DNA of 64,000 nt from contig OZ020308.1 in assembly GCA_963971305.1 (NCBI GenBank), positions 35,431,275 to 35,495,274 of the forward strand, in the 5' to 3' direction. Of the stretch, positions 31,921 to 42,299 are shown piece after piece. The DNA is from Arcuatula senhousia (Eukaryota; Mollusca; Bivalvia; Mytilida; Mytilidae). The position numbers were made by a program, and so were the translations under genes. Numbering within the stretch: the first letter of the stretch is position 1; every line of letters starts with the position of its first letter. Under the pieces are notes generated by a model. That model ran no database searches. It had not been told where the DNA came from and saw nothing but the letters and a program-made list of their open reading frames with translations.

Positions 31921-32427
31921 GTTGGAAGAAATGAGACAGTATCTAACTTGAGAAGTAAACTAGGACGTCTTTTTTCAGAACTGGGTGGAATGAATTTTCA
32001 GTTCTTTGTGGCCAAATGATACCTTTTTCAGGTTGAGATGAAATATGTATACTGGTTTTGCTACGAATTCTGACTATGTACAAACAAAACGCTTCCAGGA
32101 GCCTGAATCTCTCACGAGACTGAATGGCCTATTAAGTTGATTGCTTGATAGTTGTAATTTATGTACAATGACTGACCAAACTCAGACAAAGTTTTAAAAG
32201 TTGTAAAAAGTCTAACCCAACGCAATATAAGTTGAATCAATTGTAATAAGTGTTTATTTTTATTAATTCATTTTATTTTTAATTTACGGAGTTGTATTTC
32301 ACTTATTCTAGAATTATTAATAATATATAAGAAATCATCAAAGAGATAGATGGAAGGAGAATGTATATATAAATACAAAAAAGTCAAAACTCACACTTTA
32401 CAAGACAAAACAGTGTATGGTGCTACA
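31921..32427. other. Non-coding stretch
   Basis: At 32089-32118 there is a fragment of the CTTCCAGGAGCCTGAATC repeat head seen at 18546. Nothing else is supported. Confidence 0.4.
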
Positions 32428-32909
32428 TAGCTACAATAATGTAGCTCCTTTGACATCTTAGATTAGGCGGAGCTACAATGCAGTCCCATTACTCGTAATG
32501 GAGCAAATCGAATTTCTTTCTCCAACTCAAACAAAGCCTCAAGATGGTTCAAAATACCAATAACACTCTGAATAACATTGAGGTTAATAAAAATTTTGGT
32601 CGAAAGTCACAGGTAAATATTTATTTGTTAAAAAACCAACATTTTCAAATTTCTGATCCTGAACTTCATTATAAGGTTCAGGATCAAGATCCTTCAAAAA
32701 TTGATATTTTCACGAAATTCTTTTCAACTGCGTTTAGCTATATGTCGGAAAAATTTAGACTGAAGTAGTCATTAAAATACTATACCAAATTTGACGTCTA
32801 ATTCACTGAATAGCGCCCGGTGTGATTTCGCTTTCGGCGTTGCTCCGTTATGAGCAATGGGACCGCAATGTAGCTCCGCCTAATCAAAGGAACTACATTA
32901 TTGTAGCTA
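32428..32909. mobile_element. MITE with about 75-80 bp inverted ends and palindromic tips
   Basis: The left end AGCTACAATAATGTAGCTCC, continuing to AATGGAGCAA, is the inverse of 32833-32908, with a 6-bp gap and few mismatches. The outer 18 bases, AGCTACAATAATGTAGCT, are themselves a hairpin (7-bp stem, 4-base loop). The open frame inside (32544-32768) is not convincing. Confidence 0.8.
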
Positions 32910-32934
32910 GCACAGGATATACTGAGGAGTGCCC

Positions 32935-33583
32935 TACTTCAATATAAAAAGAAATGCAAACGTACCCCTTGTGTGCTCACTTATCATCCATCTCTCAAGA
33001 GCACATTCAGTACCATTCGTGAGCATTGGCAATCTATAGAAAAAATCCCAAATAATCCAGAATCTTTCCAGAGCCTTCCGTTGTTGCATTCAAGCAACCT
33101 AATAGTCTCTGTTATCTGTTGGTTCGAGCAGAGATTTCCAAGCCTAACACTTCTGTAGGCTCCAATCAGCCTTGTCGTAGCAAACGCTGTAAATGCTGCC
33201 AACATATGCAATCCTCGTCCACATTTTCAAGCAATGTCACAAACAAACAGTTCAAAATCGTTTCCACTCTCAACTGTAAGAGTACGAATGTAATTTACAT
33301 TCTCGAATGCTCAGTTTGTGGCTTGCAATATGTGGGCGAGTCGAAACAGCCATTTCACAAACGACTGAATGGACACAGAAGTGACTTGACCAAAAAGGAT
33401 TTTCTGCCTGTAAGCCAACATTTTAGGTTACTCGATCACAGCCTCAAAGATTTCGATAGTATGAAAATACTTATTATCGAACATAACTGTGATTGGAGAG
33501 ACTCTGAACGAGAGGCCAGAGAGAGTTTCTGGATAAAAGAACTCCGCGCAATCCATCCGAAAGGAATAAATAGAAAACATTAA
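32935..33583 (+). pseudogene. Penelope-like element, C-terminal part with GIY-YIG endonuclease
   Basis: The first part reads TPCVLTYHPSLKSTFSTI, then a linker. After a frameshift near 33090 it reads FKQPNSLCYLLVRAEISKP, then a cysteine cluster (CRSKRCKCC) and VIYILECSVCGLQYVGESK, with R and H at the usual positions (KRLNGHRSDL). It ends REARESFWIKELRAIHPKG and stops at 33583. The order RT-end, CxxxxCxCC, GIY-YIG-like endonuclease is diagnostic of endonuclease-bearing Penelope-like elements. The RT core is missing, so it is 5' truncated and defective. It sits between two AGCTACAATAATGTAGCT-type MITEs. Confidence 0.88.
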
Positions 33584-33605
33584 ATCAATCAATCACTATC
33601 CACTG

Positions 33606-33685
33606 TAGCTACAATAATGTAGCTCCTTTGACATCTTTGATTGGGCGGATCAAAGAATATCACAGGAGCTACATTATTGTAGCTA
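33606..33685. mobile_element. 80-bp foldback element
   Basis: TAGCTACAATAATGTAGCTCC at the left and GGAGCTACATTATTGTAGCTA at the right are inverted. It also carries TTGATTGGGCGGAT from the inner part of the family ends. It is a minimal relative of 32428-32909. Confidence 0.75.
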
Positions 33686-33853
33686 TATCCACTGATGTCT
33701 CATAAAGTTTAAGATCTACAGTGATGACGTATCTTCTCATTAATGATGTTAAAATATGCAAGTGACGATTATAAACAAACTGTTATCGTAGTGAGTTGTT
33801 TGAACGATACCGTTTACATTTGAAAGTGTAAAGTTTTTGGTTTTTTTTTGACA

Positions 33854-33890
33854 CTGATGAAGGCCATCTGTTGGTCGAAATATTTGTCAT
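33854..33890 (+). ncRNA. Degenerate hammerhead-like motif downstream of the Penelope fragment
   Basis: CTGATGA (33854-33860) is followed by GGCC...GGTC able to form helix II with one G-U pair, then GAAA (33877-33880) and a GTC. Penelope-like elements carry hammerheads in their terminal repeats, and this lies 270 bp after the ORF. Helix I does not pair convincingly here, so it is probably inactive. Confidence 0.4.
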
Positions 33891-34436
33891 TATAATTTTA
33901 TTACAATATCATTATTGTATCGTTGCATAATCCTCTAGACTTATATAATATTTTGTTTATGTAGCATCGTCAATTTGATTGTCGATCCGATACTTAATAA
34001 GTTAGCTGGCTGGTAGCTTCCTGACCCCCTTACGTCTTTCTGTTTCAATTCGTAAGTGATGGGAACTTATACGAAATTTACACATAATTTGTCGCTCTTC
34101 AAAATTTTTAATGCTTAAATATTTCTATTTTTGAAAAGTGTTTTTGAAAGAAAAGTAAGTATCTAATTTTCCATCACAGTTGTCTTTCTAATGAAACCGT
34201 GAATTCATGAAGAACCATATTAATTTTTCCATGATATTTTTCTTTATTTTATATATTGAGTTTTAAACCTGGTTTAACCCACCATTTCGTTTGAAATGCC
34301 TGTACCAAGTCAGGACCATTGCGATCCGCCAATTCTCCGGTATGACTGATTCGTTTTTGTCATTTTCTCTGGACTATGAGATTGATCATTCAAGTTCGGT
34401 AGTTTTGTTATTACCTTTATTTAAATGAAAAAAGAT
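33891..34436. other. Non-coding stretch
   Basis: No supported gene. It may be the Penelope element's terminal sequence and flank. Confidence 0.35.
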
Positions 34437-35538
34437 TCATCTAAACCAAGGGTTTTTAGAAGAAGAGGCATACCATGTAATTACATTTTTATTATGCAAA
34501 TCCTTATTACATTCAAAAGCATCTTGTAACAAATTTGATTCACAATGGTGTAGGCGGTGAAAATAACATGAAATACTTGCAATTATATTAAAGTATAAGG
34601 GAAATTGCCCTAATTCGGACAAAATTGCAATGTTTGTACTCTTGCTATTCACCCCAAGTATGTATTTGCAAAATTAAATATTAATTTTATCAGTTATATT
34701 ATTTTGGTATATTATTTCTAAAATATTTCAGGCCTCTTTTTTTACAAGCAGCTGAGTTTGTTTTAAAGATGCCCCATTTTTAAGACCCATATAATGCTAT
34801 AGATTTTACTGTGTGGTCAAATAAATGAACATTTGTTTTTATACTTGCTGGAGATCCAGACAAGCATTTACCCAATTTAAATGAGGATTTAAGAGATTTA
34901 TTGTATAGTTCTTCTTTTGTGTGGTTAAATAAACCACTTGATTGGAAAATTATTCCTAGATATTTATATTTATTAACACATTCTATTTGTTCACCATCAA
35001 AGTAAAAGTTTCTTTTATGTGACGACAAGCTTTGTTTACTAATATGGAGTAGGCATTGCCTAAATGCGAGCATAGCTAAAGGGACTACGTATTGTTCGGT
35101 TTTATTTGTTATCTTTTCTTTTGTATATAATTTAATTTCCAATATTTCCATTTGCTTATTTTGGGGCGAGATGGTATGGGGCGAATACGTTAGTTTCGTA
35201 CGTGCATATAACCAAGACGAAACGAGCAGCTTATGCGTATTTATTATTTTAAGAATATCATTTTCTTGTAAAAAGCGCAATTTATTATTTTTTTAAGCAT
35301 TATTTCTTTTCTTATAAATTATTTTAACATTCACTCCGGTCCTGTAAAAATAATAACCCTTTCCGGACCATAAAAAATCTAAATCAGCATTAGCAAATTT
35401 CTCGCGGAAACAAATACCGTAGAGCTCTCCGCTCGAGCGGGCACTTCGTGCCCGCTTGCGAGCTATGCTCGCTATTAAAATTTTAGTTTTATTTAAATTA
35501 ACTGTGACACCAAATATCACAATATGTTTTAAGTACAT
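34437..35538 (-). pseudogene. LINE reverse transcriptase, C-terminal region
   Basis: Minus strand. VNLNKTKILI is interrupted by a 407-bp insertion and resumes as FRQCLLHISKQSLSSHKRNF, then YFDGEQIECVNKYKYLGIIF and LFDHTVKSIALYGS. After a break it reads NSKSTNIAILSELGQFPLYF and ends DLHNKNVITWYASS. These are the thumb and C-terminal signatures (NKTK, Y-K-Y-LG, VK.ALYGSE, LGxFPL) of LINEs of the type common in invertebrates. The family differs from the LINE at 20512. There are stops between segments and the N-terminal RT core is absent. Confidence 0.75.
35066..35472. mobile_element. MITE-like insertion with three palindromes, inside the LINE fragment
   Basis: The perfect 12-bp inverted ends are GCGAGCATAGCT and AGCTATGCTCGC. 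Removing it restores the LINE protein exactly (TKILI joined to FRQCL). Near the right end are CCGCTCGAGCGG (35429-35440), GCGGGCAC-TTC-GTGCCCGC (35437-35455) and GCGAGC-TAT-GCTCGC (35458-35472). Confidence 0.8.
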
Positions 35539-35589
35539 CTAATCTTCTCTGAAGACCCTGAGGAGAATGAGCAAGTATCACAATATACA

Positions 35590-36134
35590 GTCCCGTGCGG
35601 GGCCCGGGTGGCGAATAGGCCCGCAGCAGAGCCTAGCTTGTCGTAAGAGGCGACTAAGGGTCAGTGCTCAGCCCACAGAGCGACCAAGTGTGTACCCTAG
35701 GTGGCTGAATAGGGTGGCCCTCGTCCGCGGGGGTTGTCAGGTCTATAATACGGAAACCCTGACCGCCGACCATAGTGGGCCAACGTGTGTGGAGAGTGCC
35801 ACGCTTCATGCACGTAAAAGACCCCTTTGTGGACCGCCCAGTAGTGCACCACATAAGCTAAATTTTCCGCCCCTACCCACCTCTCCCTTTTTTCCTGTGG
35901 ACGTCAAAATTTACCGGTCCTTTGTTTTCCACCCCATCCCCATATTTCATTTCATTTATCATCATCATTTCATGTTCATTTTATCATCCTTTTCATGTTC
36001 ATCGCCTGTAAATAACCTATATAGCGTTGCACGGGCGTAAAACACCAACTCACTCACTCACTCATCCTTTTCATCGCCTGTAGATAACCTATATAGCGTT
36101 GCACGGGCGTAAAACACCAACTCACTCACTCACT
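35590..36134 (+). mobile_element. SINE subfamily A, copy 4, with duplicated tail
   Basis: A full element to about 36064, then a second 3' end (ATCCTTTTCATCGCCTGTAG to a CACT tail) to 36134. It lacks the 20 bp TCTTGGGATTCTGACATCGG near 35658. No target duplication is evident. Confidence 0.88.
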
Positions 36135-36554
36135 CCAAGGCTACCTCTCACTTGTTTAGCCAAAGATGCTGTTAACTCCTGTATTAGGTTGGTTCGGATA
36201 ACCCTAGTTAATCTCCTCAATTCTTCTTTGATATCGTATTTAGAGGGGTGTTCTATCATTTATAATTAGTTAAACTTTTACGGCCTCTTAAATGTGTTAT
36301 ATAGAGCTGTTAGAACGGGATTGTTGTTTAGATGCACATTGTCAAAAAACATGTCCATGAGACGGAAACAGTGAATTACTTTGATCTTGAAGAATCTTGA
36401 AGCTGCGTTAAAGATACAGTTATTCGCTTCATTAATAGAATCGTGAGGTTGTCTCTTCTACCCATGAGTTTAGTAAATAGATTTGTGCTTTGGGCCAACA
36501 TTTAACTGTAGTGTTAGATAAGTAGATGAGTTTTACTCTACTAGTATTTGACTT
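36135..36554. other. Non-coding stretch
   Basis: Nothing supported. Confidence 0.35.
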
Positions 36555-36645
36555 CCGTGCGGAACCGGGTGTGAAAAGAATAGTCCCGCAGCCACCCGTA
36601 AAGCTTGTTGTCAATAGCAACTAAACGGGTCAACATGTTTGCCGA
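36555..36645 (+). repeat. Diverged SINE head fragment
   Basis: CCGTGCGGAACCGGGTGTG, then AGTCCCGCAGCCACCC and AGCTTGTTGTCAATAGCAACTAA, follow the order of the SINE head with heavy divergence. It may represent a third subfamily. Confidence 0.45.
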
Positions 36646-37017
36646 GTTTTGCGACCAGTGTCGGGGGAAAACGGGATCTTTGTCCTTACTTCTCCTAGAT
36701 AGGCAGAGAGATTTGACTCGGTCTGATCAATCGGTTGTTCACGCCAAGCCCTTTGAAGCATCATCTTAATTTATTTCAATCTTACTGTTTTTGACATTTG
36801 AAAATTTAATTTGACTTCATTTATGTTTTACAGAAGGCGGTGGCTCATGGGTCAACCGTGTGGATGTTATTAAAATGTAACTTAGTTTAAAACATATTTA
36901 TTTACCCTGGATTGGGAAACAAGCTTAATGCTTATATTAATCCCTCTCCAGCTAGCAGATTGCGAGTGTGGCTTTTGTAGCGGCCCCCATTGAGCCTTCT
37001 CTTATCTCTTGATATGT

Positions 37018-37976
37018 AAGAAGCAGAGGTACCAATGGAGTATCCGAATGTCAAAAGTCCGAAAGGGCAGAGACAAAACCAGTAAACACCAACAAGAACA
37101 GGACAAAAACAGACAACATGTTAAACATGGAAACACAAAACAACTGAATATCAATCAACAACGCGAACTTCAGTCAAAACAAGAGTGAACTCAGGTGCTC
37201 TGGAAGAGTAAGCAGTTCCTGCTTGCTATAGCACACCCGTCGCGTTGCCAATAGTCCAACCGGCTTGTCAAATCCGGTAAAGGAAGACAAATCAACACCC
37301 TATGACAAACCAACATCTGTACTCATCTGAGAGATCGAAATCCCATATTTGTCTATAAGTGCATGATGTCTTCCGTAAAATTTCTTGAGTGAAGACCGCA
37401 ATCGAGGAGCAACACAACCCTGTGTGAGAAATTTTTGTGTCAGACGTGTCGCTCTGCGTCCCGTGCGGGGCCCGGGTGGCGAATAGGCCCGCAGCAGAGC
37501 CTAGCTTGTCGTAAGAGGCGACTAAGGGTCTTGGGATTCTGACGTCGGGTCAGTGCTCAGCCCACAGAGCGACCAAGTGTGTACCCTAGGTGGCTGAATA
37601 GGGTAGCCCTCGTCCGCGGGGGTTGTCGGGTCTATAATACGGAAACCCTGACCGCCGACCATAGTGGGCCAACGTGGATGGAGAATGCCACGCTTCATGC
37701 ACGTAAAAGACCCCTTTGTGGACCGCCAAGTAGTGCACCACATAGGCTAAATTTTCCGCCCCTACCCACTTCTCCCCTTTTCCTGTGGTTCTTCAAAATT
37801 TACCGTACCTGTGTTTCCCACCCCATCCCATACTTCATTTATCATCATCATTTCATGTTCATTGTATCATCCTTTTCATGTTCATCGCCTGTAAATAACC
37901 TTTATAGCGTTGCACGGGCGTAAAACACCAACTCACTCACTCACGTGTCGCTCTGCTAAGGAAATCGATGTAAGTC
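37018..37976 (-). pseudogene. RT-element 3' end, copy A, with nested SINE
   Basis: On the minus strand 37976-37300, without the SINE, reads HIDFLSRATRL..., then SSLKKFYGRHHALIDKYG and ISISQMSTDVGLS, and stops at 37300. A 280-bp 3' untranslated part follows. I recall this C-terminus from mobile-element reverse-transcriptase proteins of cnidarians and fish. It is 5' truncated at about 37976. Confidence 0.65.
37458..37942 (+). mobile_element. SINE subfamily A, full length, copy 5
   Basis: It is flanked by the 14-bp duplication ACGTGTCGCTCTGC (37444-37457 and 37943-37956). The empty site is preserved at about 55704 in RT-element copy C. Confidence 0.94.
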
Positions 37977-38215
37977 GATGTAACTTTGGCCTTGATATTC
38001 TTTTTTATTATTTTCAGAATTGTGCATAAAAGTTCTATGAAATTATAGCAGCATCACAGGAAATAGACATACAGCTGACTGGTGAACAGGGTGCCACTGA
38101 CACAAAAGTGCCTCCTATGAGATATTAGGCACTTACAAAATGTTGTATACAAAATTGTATAGCATCCTGTTCTCTGAAGAGCCACATTTTTGTTTTGTAT
38201 TATGTCTGCCACCTT

Positions 38216-38660
38216 TTTAGCTCACTTGTTACCATCACTTGGCGTCCGTAGTCGTCAGTCGTCTTCTGTCGTCCGTTAATTTTGTTTCAAAAATCTTCTC
38301 CTCTGAAACTATTTAACAGACTTCAATAAAACTTGGTAAGATTGATCCTGAATATGTCCTGCATGGCCAATGATACTTAAAATAGACCAGGGGGTTAGAC
38401 TACTATTTTTGGCTTGTAAATCAATAAGTATAATAAGAGATGGATGAAATCTGATGCCACCTTACTGCTTCAGCATCAAAAGTTCTACAAAAGTCTCCAT
38501 TTGGTCGTCAAAGTTGTCAGATGATCACTTACAGGGGTTACGGCCCCTTGAAGGTGAAAACTAGCGTTTTTTTTCATGTTTTTGGCTTATAGATTGAAAA
38601 CTATTGAAGATAGATAAGACATAATGAAACGAAACGATCGTAATGCGTTTTAATATAAAA
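38216..38660. repeat. Fragment of the AGCTCACxTG repeat family
   Basis: It begins TTAGCTCACTTGTTACCATC, then has a GTCGTCAGTCGTCTTC run and the phrase TCTTCTCCTCTGAAACTA shared with 44913 and 49741. It contains CAAAAGTTCTACAAAAGTC, shared with the elements at 44135 and 49485. Confidence 0.65.
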
Positions 38661-39527
38661 TGGTTTTTTTTTTTAACTTTCTTCTTACTTTTATTTAATG
38701 GATAAAGACTTCAGTATGCTTTTTTGATTGGATTTTCACGAAATATTTATATATATAGTTGGTTTATACAATTACAATTTTTAGTTTCAGAAGCATGCTT
38801 CTTACATTAGAATTATGGTTGTCCCCTCAACCTGCGCCTCGCCTCTATCATCACCTCCTAAAAACCTGAAGGAAAAAGGCTGTTTAAGAACAGGGTCTTG
38901 CAGAAATTTAGGACGCTATCAATTTATGATCTGTAAAAAATCAAAATTAAAATCGTTATTTCAAAAAAAAAATAAACAAATCAATAATTTTGTTTATTAT
39001 CAAAATTAGATGAGTATATAACAAGCATAAGCTCAATAGACAAAATAAAATGCCCCTTCTCGCAATTTTGGACGGACGGACAGAACCGAACACTGTATGC
39101 CCCCTTCTTTCGTATATGTGGCATAAATATTCCATGATATGGAAACCTGATTTAGAATATCAAATGTCAAATAGCTGAGAAAACAAATGTATCGAAAGCC
39201 AAAAAATGAATCCATGCCAGTGTTTTAAAATTCGGATTGATCAATTATTGATGAATTCCTAAAATACAAGTCTCGTCGGTCCGATAATAAAGTGTTGAAG
39301 AATAAATTATTAAACATAACATTGATCTCTAATAGATAATTCAAAATACGGTAAAATACCACAGACTTAAATTTTATCTTAACTACAACCCCCCCCAAAA
39401 AAAAAAAACAAACAAACAAAAACATATCCACAATCAAAGACGCAATTGGTAACGTAGATTCTGAAATAAGGCGTTAATTGAAATAGATAAAGCACATTTC
39501 TATATTTGACTATAACATACATTCAGT
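38661..39527. other. Non-coding stretch
   Basis: CTCGCAATTTTGGACGGACGG near 39058 recurs as CTCGCAATTTAGGACGGTGG near 43972. No gene is supported. Confidence 0.4.
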
Positions 39528-40023
39528 GAGTGAGTGTGAGTGATTGAGTTGGTGTTTAACGCCCGTGCAACGCTATATAGGTTATTTACAGGCGATGAAC
39601 ATGAAAAGGATGATAAAATGAACATGAAATGATGATGATAAATGAAATATGGGGATGGGGTGGGAAACACAGGGACGGTAAATTTTGAAGAACCACAGAA
39701 AAAGGGGAGAGGTGGATAGGGGCGGAAAATTTAGCATATGTGGTGCACTACTGGGCGGTCCACAAAGGGGTCTTTAACGTGCATGAAGCGTGGCACTCTC
39801 CACACACATTGGCCCACTATGGTCGGCGGTCAGGGTTTCCGTATTATAGACCTGACAACCCCCGCGGACGAGGGCTACCCTATTCAGCCACCTAGGGTAC
39901 ACACTTGGTCGCTCTGTGGGCTGAGCACTGACCCGACGTCAGAATCCCAAGACCCTTAGTCGCCTCTTACGACAAGCTAGGCTCTGCTGCGGGCCTATTC
40001 GCCACCCGGGCCCCGCACGGGAC
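39528..40023 (-). mobile_element. SINE subfamily A, full length, copy 6
   Basis: 13-bp duplication ACATACATTCAGT at 39515-39527 and 40024-40036. The tail is on the left and the head on the right. Confidence 0.94.
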
Positions 40024-40111
40024 ACATACATTCAGTAGGTTTTGAAGTATGTTTTGTACTAACAGATTTATACTTTTAATTGAATCATACTGTTTCAACA
40101 GTACTTTTTTA

Positions 40112-40150
40112 CAGAGCGACCAAGTATGTACCCTAGGTGGCTGAATAGCC
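40112..40150 (+). repeat. 39-bp internal fragment of SINE subfamily A
   Basis: ACAGAGCGACCAAGTATGTA, then CCCTAGGTGGCTGAATAG, with neither head nor tail. It lies 90 bp from a full copy in the opposite orientation. It could be a gene-conversion scrap or an internally deleted element. Confidence 0.6.
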
Positions 40151-40617
40151 AATATGAATATACACTTTTAAAATACCAAGCCCTCCAAATGAAAAGTACA
40201 AAAATACAAAAAACAAGACTCAAATGAGATACTCTTTGTCCATAAGTATAGCGAAGAAATTCGCTATCTATCTCTTTTTATTAAAAAAAAAAACATTTAT
40301 AGTGATGTCCTTAGTTTTATCTTAGGTGTATGGAGCGACCTTTGAGTGTCTTGTATCACCAATACATCATTTACTAAAATCGCATATGGTGATAATCCTC
40401 GAATGCTGTATTCGAATATCCAATCGAATGAATCATCCTACAAAAATAAAATATTACATATATAGAAGCAAGCGATGTGCAACAAAAACAGAATATTTTT
40501 ATACTCAGAGCAGGATAAAATCTATCTTTTAGTCAAACCCGCTTCAATACATCACGTGACCATTTTTTTATTGTAAAAATTCGCCCTATATTAAAAAAAG
40601 GGAGAAAAGAGTTGGAA
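40151..40617. other. Non-coding stretch
   Basis: Nothing supported. Confidence 0.35.
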
Positions 40618-40842
40618 ATGAAGATAATTGTGTAGATTCTAGTTGTTCTGGTTTGCCAAAATGTCTCCCTTGCACATGAAGAAGTAAATGTAGCAGATTG
40701 CTATAATACTGACGATCTAAGAATGGTGGTAGACTGTGGAGGAGTACACTCACAGAATAATGTAGATTGGTATTTCGTAGGGGAAGTTGAAGAGTCTACT
40801 GTGCAGATGTATTTTAACAACCTCAAGATCCCAGTTAGATAG
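40618..40842 (+). pseudogene. Secreted-protein-like fragment with a stop in the signal peptide
   Basis: ATG at 40618 opens MKIIV, then TAG (40633-40635), then ILVVLVCQNVSLA, which with the start forms a normal signal peptide. The rest reads HEEVNVADCYNTDDLRMVVD, then CGGVHSQNNVDWYFVGEVEE, and stops at 40840. A cysteine pair and the V-D-W-Y-F tryptophan context recall an immunoglobulin-like V domain, but the fragment is too short to be sure. It is followed at once by the TTGCGGTCGTAGCATGCTGC repeat end. Confidence 0.4.
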
Positions 40843-40890
40843 AAGATATGTTGCGGTCGTAGCATGCTGCGCCCGGCGTAGCTTTTTTTA
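40843..40890 (+). repeat. 3' end scrap of the TTGCGGTCGTA family
   Basis: GTTGCGGTCGTAGCATGCTGCGCCCGGCGTAGC matches, with three differences, the ends at 46016-46052 and 51770-51806. Confidence 0.6.
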
Positions 40891-41070
40891 AACAGGTAAA
40901 ATCGTTTACCTGTGGAAATCAATTAACCAACTCCTATAAATAGGAATGTCACCTTTGCTACCGTAGGCTTTAGACGACTACTAGCTATATTATTTGAATC
41001 CTAACGTTATTCACCACGACACGTTGACTGCAATTATATTTCCGAGAAAATCAGACTCGGAGTCAGACTG

Positions 41071-41576
41071 GTCCCGTGCGGGGCCCGGGAGTCGAATAGG
41101 CCCGCAGCAGCGCTAAACTTGTCGGTAAAAGTCCACTAAAGAGAGCTCAGAAACCTGACATCGGGATCAGGCCGCTTTGCCCACAAAGCGACTGGGATGT
41201 GTGCCCCAGGTGGTTGAATGGGGCAGCCCTGACATCGAGAGATGCGGGGTCGTCAGGCGATAATGCGGAAAACCTGACCGCAAACCATAGCGGTGCACCA
41301 TGTTTGGAAAAATGTCACGTTCCTCGCACGTTAAAGAACCCTGCTGCAGGTCTCGGTAAGAGTAGGACCCGTAGGATCCCCATGCAGGAGGCTAAATTTC
41401 CCGTCCCTACCCATCACTCCTTTTTCCAGTGGCAGTCAAAACTCTCCTACCCGATTGGCCTTGTGTCCCCATTTCCTCCACTCCATCATGTTCATTGTAT
41501 CACCACTTTCATGTTCATCTCCCGGATATAGCCGAAATCGCGCTGCTTGGGAGTAAAGCAATAACTAACTAACTAA
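41071..41576 (+). mobile_element. SINE subfamily B, full length
   Basis: 506 bp, flanked by the 13-bp duplication CGGAGTCAGACTG (41058-41070 and 41577-41589). It shares the first 50 bp with subfamily A but has a different middle, an extra segment (GTAAGAGTAGGACCCGTAGG) and an AACT tail. Confidence 0.93.
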
Positions 41577-41647
41577 CGGAGTCAGACTGTGACAACGCGG
41601 ATATACCTAGTTGAAAAGATGCGACGTCAAACATTTTTTATCTCAGC

Positions 41648-41985
41648 AAAGGTGTACCAAAGGGGTAATAAGTATCATAAAACCGTGAAGACAAAGACAA
41701 AACCGGCAGACAAAAAATCATCACAACAAAACAAACCACATAAAAACATAAAACACACACACATAACAACAAAACCGCATTCAGCAACGCGAACTCAAGT
41801 CGAAACGAGAGTGAACTCCGGTGCTCCGGAAGAGTAAGCAGCTCCTGCTTGCTATAGCACACCCGTCACGTTGCCAAAGATCGATTAAGTGTTGGTCAAA
41901 TCCGGAAAGGATGACATTACAAAACTCTATGTCAAACCTTCATCTGTGCTCATCTGAGAGATAAAAATCCTGTATTTGTATTTTT
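41648..41985 (-). pseudogene. RT-element 3' end, copy B
   Basis: It covers the 3' untranslated part and the last coding bases shared with copies A and C (CGTCACGTTGCCAAAGATCG, GTGCTCATCTGAGAGAT). It is more diverged and lacks the FYGRHH coding segment. Confidence 0.6.
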
Positions 41986-42080
41986 TGAAAAGGAGGCTAG
42001 GGAGATAAGTGGTTTTTCAAATTTAGAAGAAGGGAAGGGATGAAAATGCCCCTCGAGCCAAAAAAAGCCGGATCGGCTAA

Positions 42081-42299
42081 AGTAAATTCGCCAAAAGCCC
42101 TGGGCAAGGTTCTGGTAAAAACAAGAAAGAGAAAGCTCCCATGAAGAGAAAGGTTGTTATAATGGACGATACTGGTCCGGGTCTGTCTTCTGGTAAGAAG
42201 AATCTTGTAACAAGTCAAAGCTACTCTAGGCCATTAACAACATTTGTATCGCAACAAACTAGCAACTCAGCCTATGTTTTCTACACAAACGAACGTTAG
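42081..42299 (+). pseudogene. Lysine-rich coding-like fragment
   Basis: Between TAA (42078) and TAG (42297) one frame reads SKFAKSPGQGSGKNKKEKAP, then MKRKVVIMDDTGPGLSSGKK and SYSRPLTTFVSQQTSNSAY. It is basic, then Ser/Thr/Gln-rich, as in retroelement gag or nuclear proteins. No family is named. Confidence 0.3.

Noticed and set aside
39225..39437. Hydrophobic ORF on the minus strand
   Set aside because: Low-complexity T-rich sequence with a poly-C/A run. No splice sites or homologous pattern.
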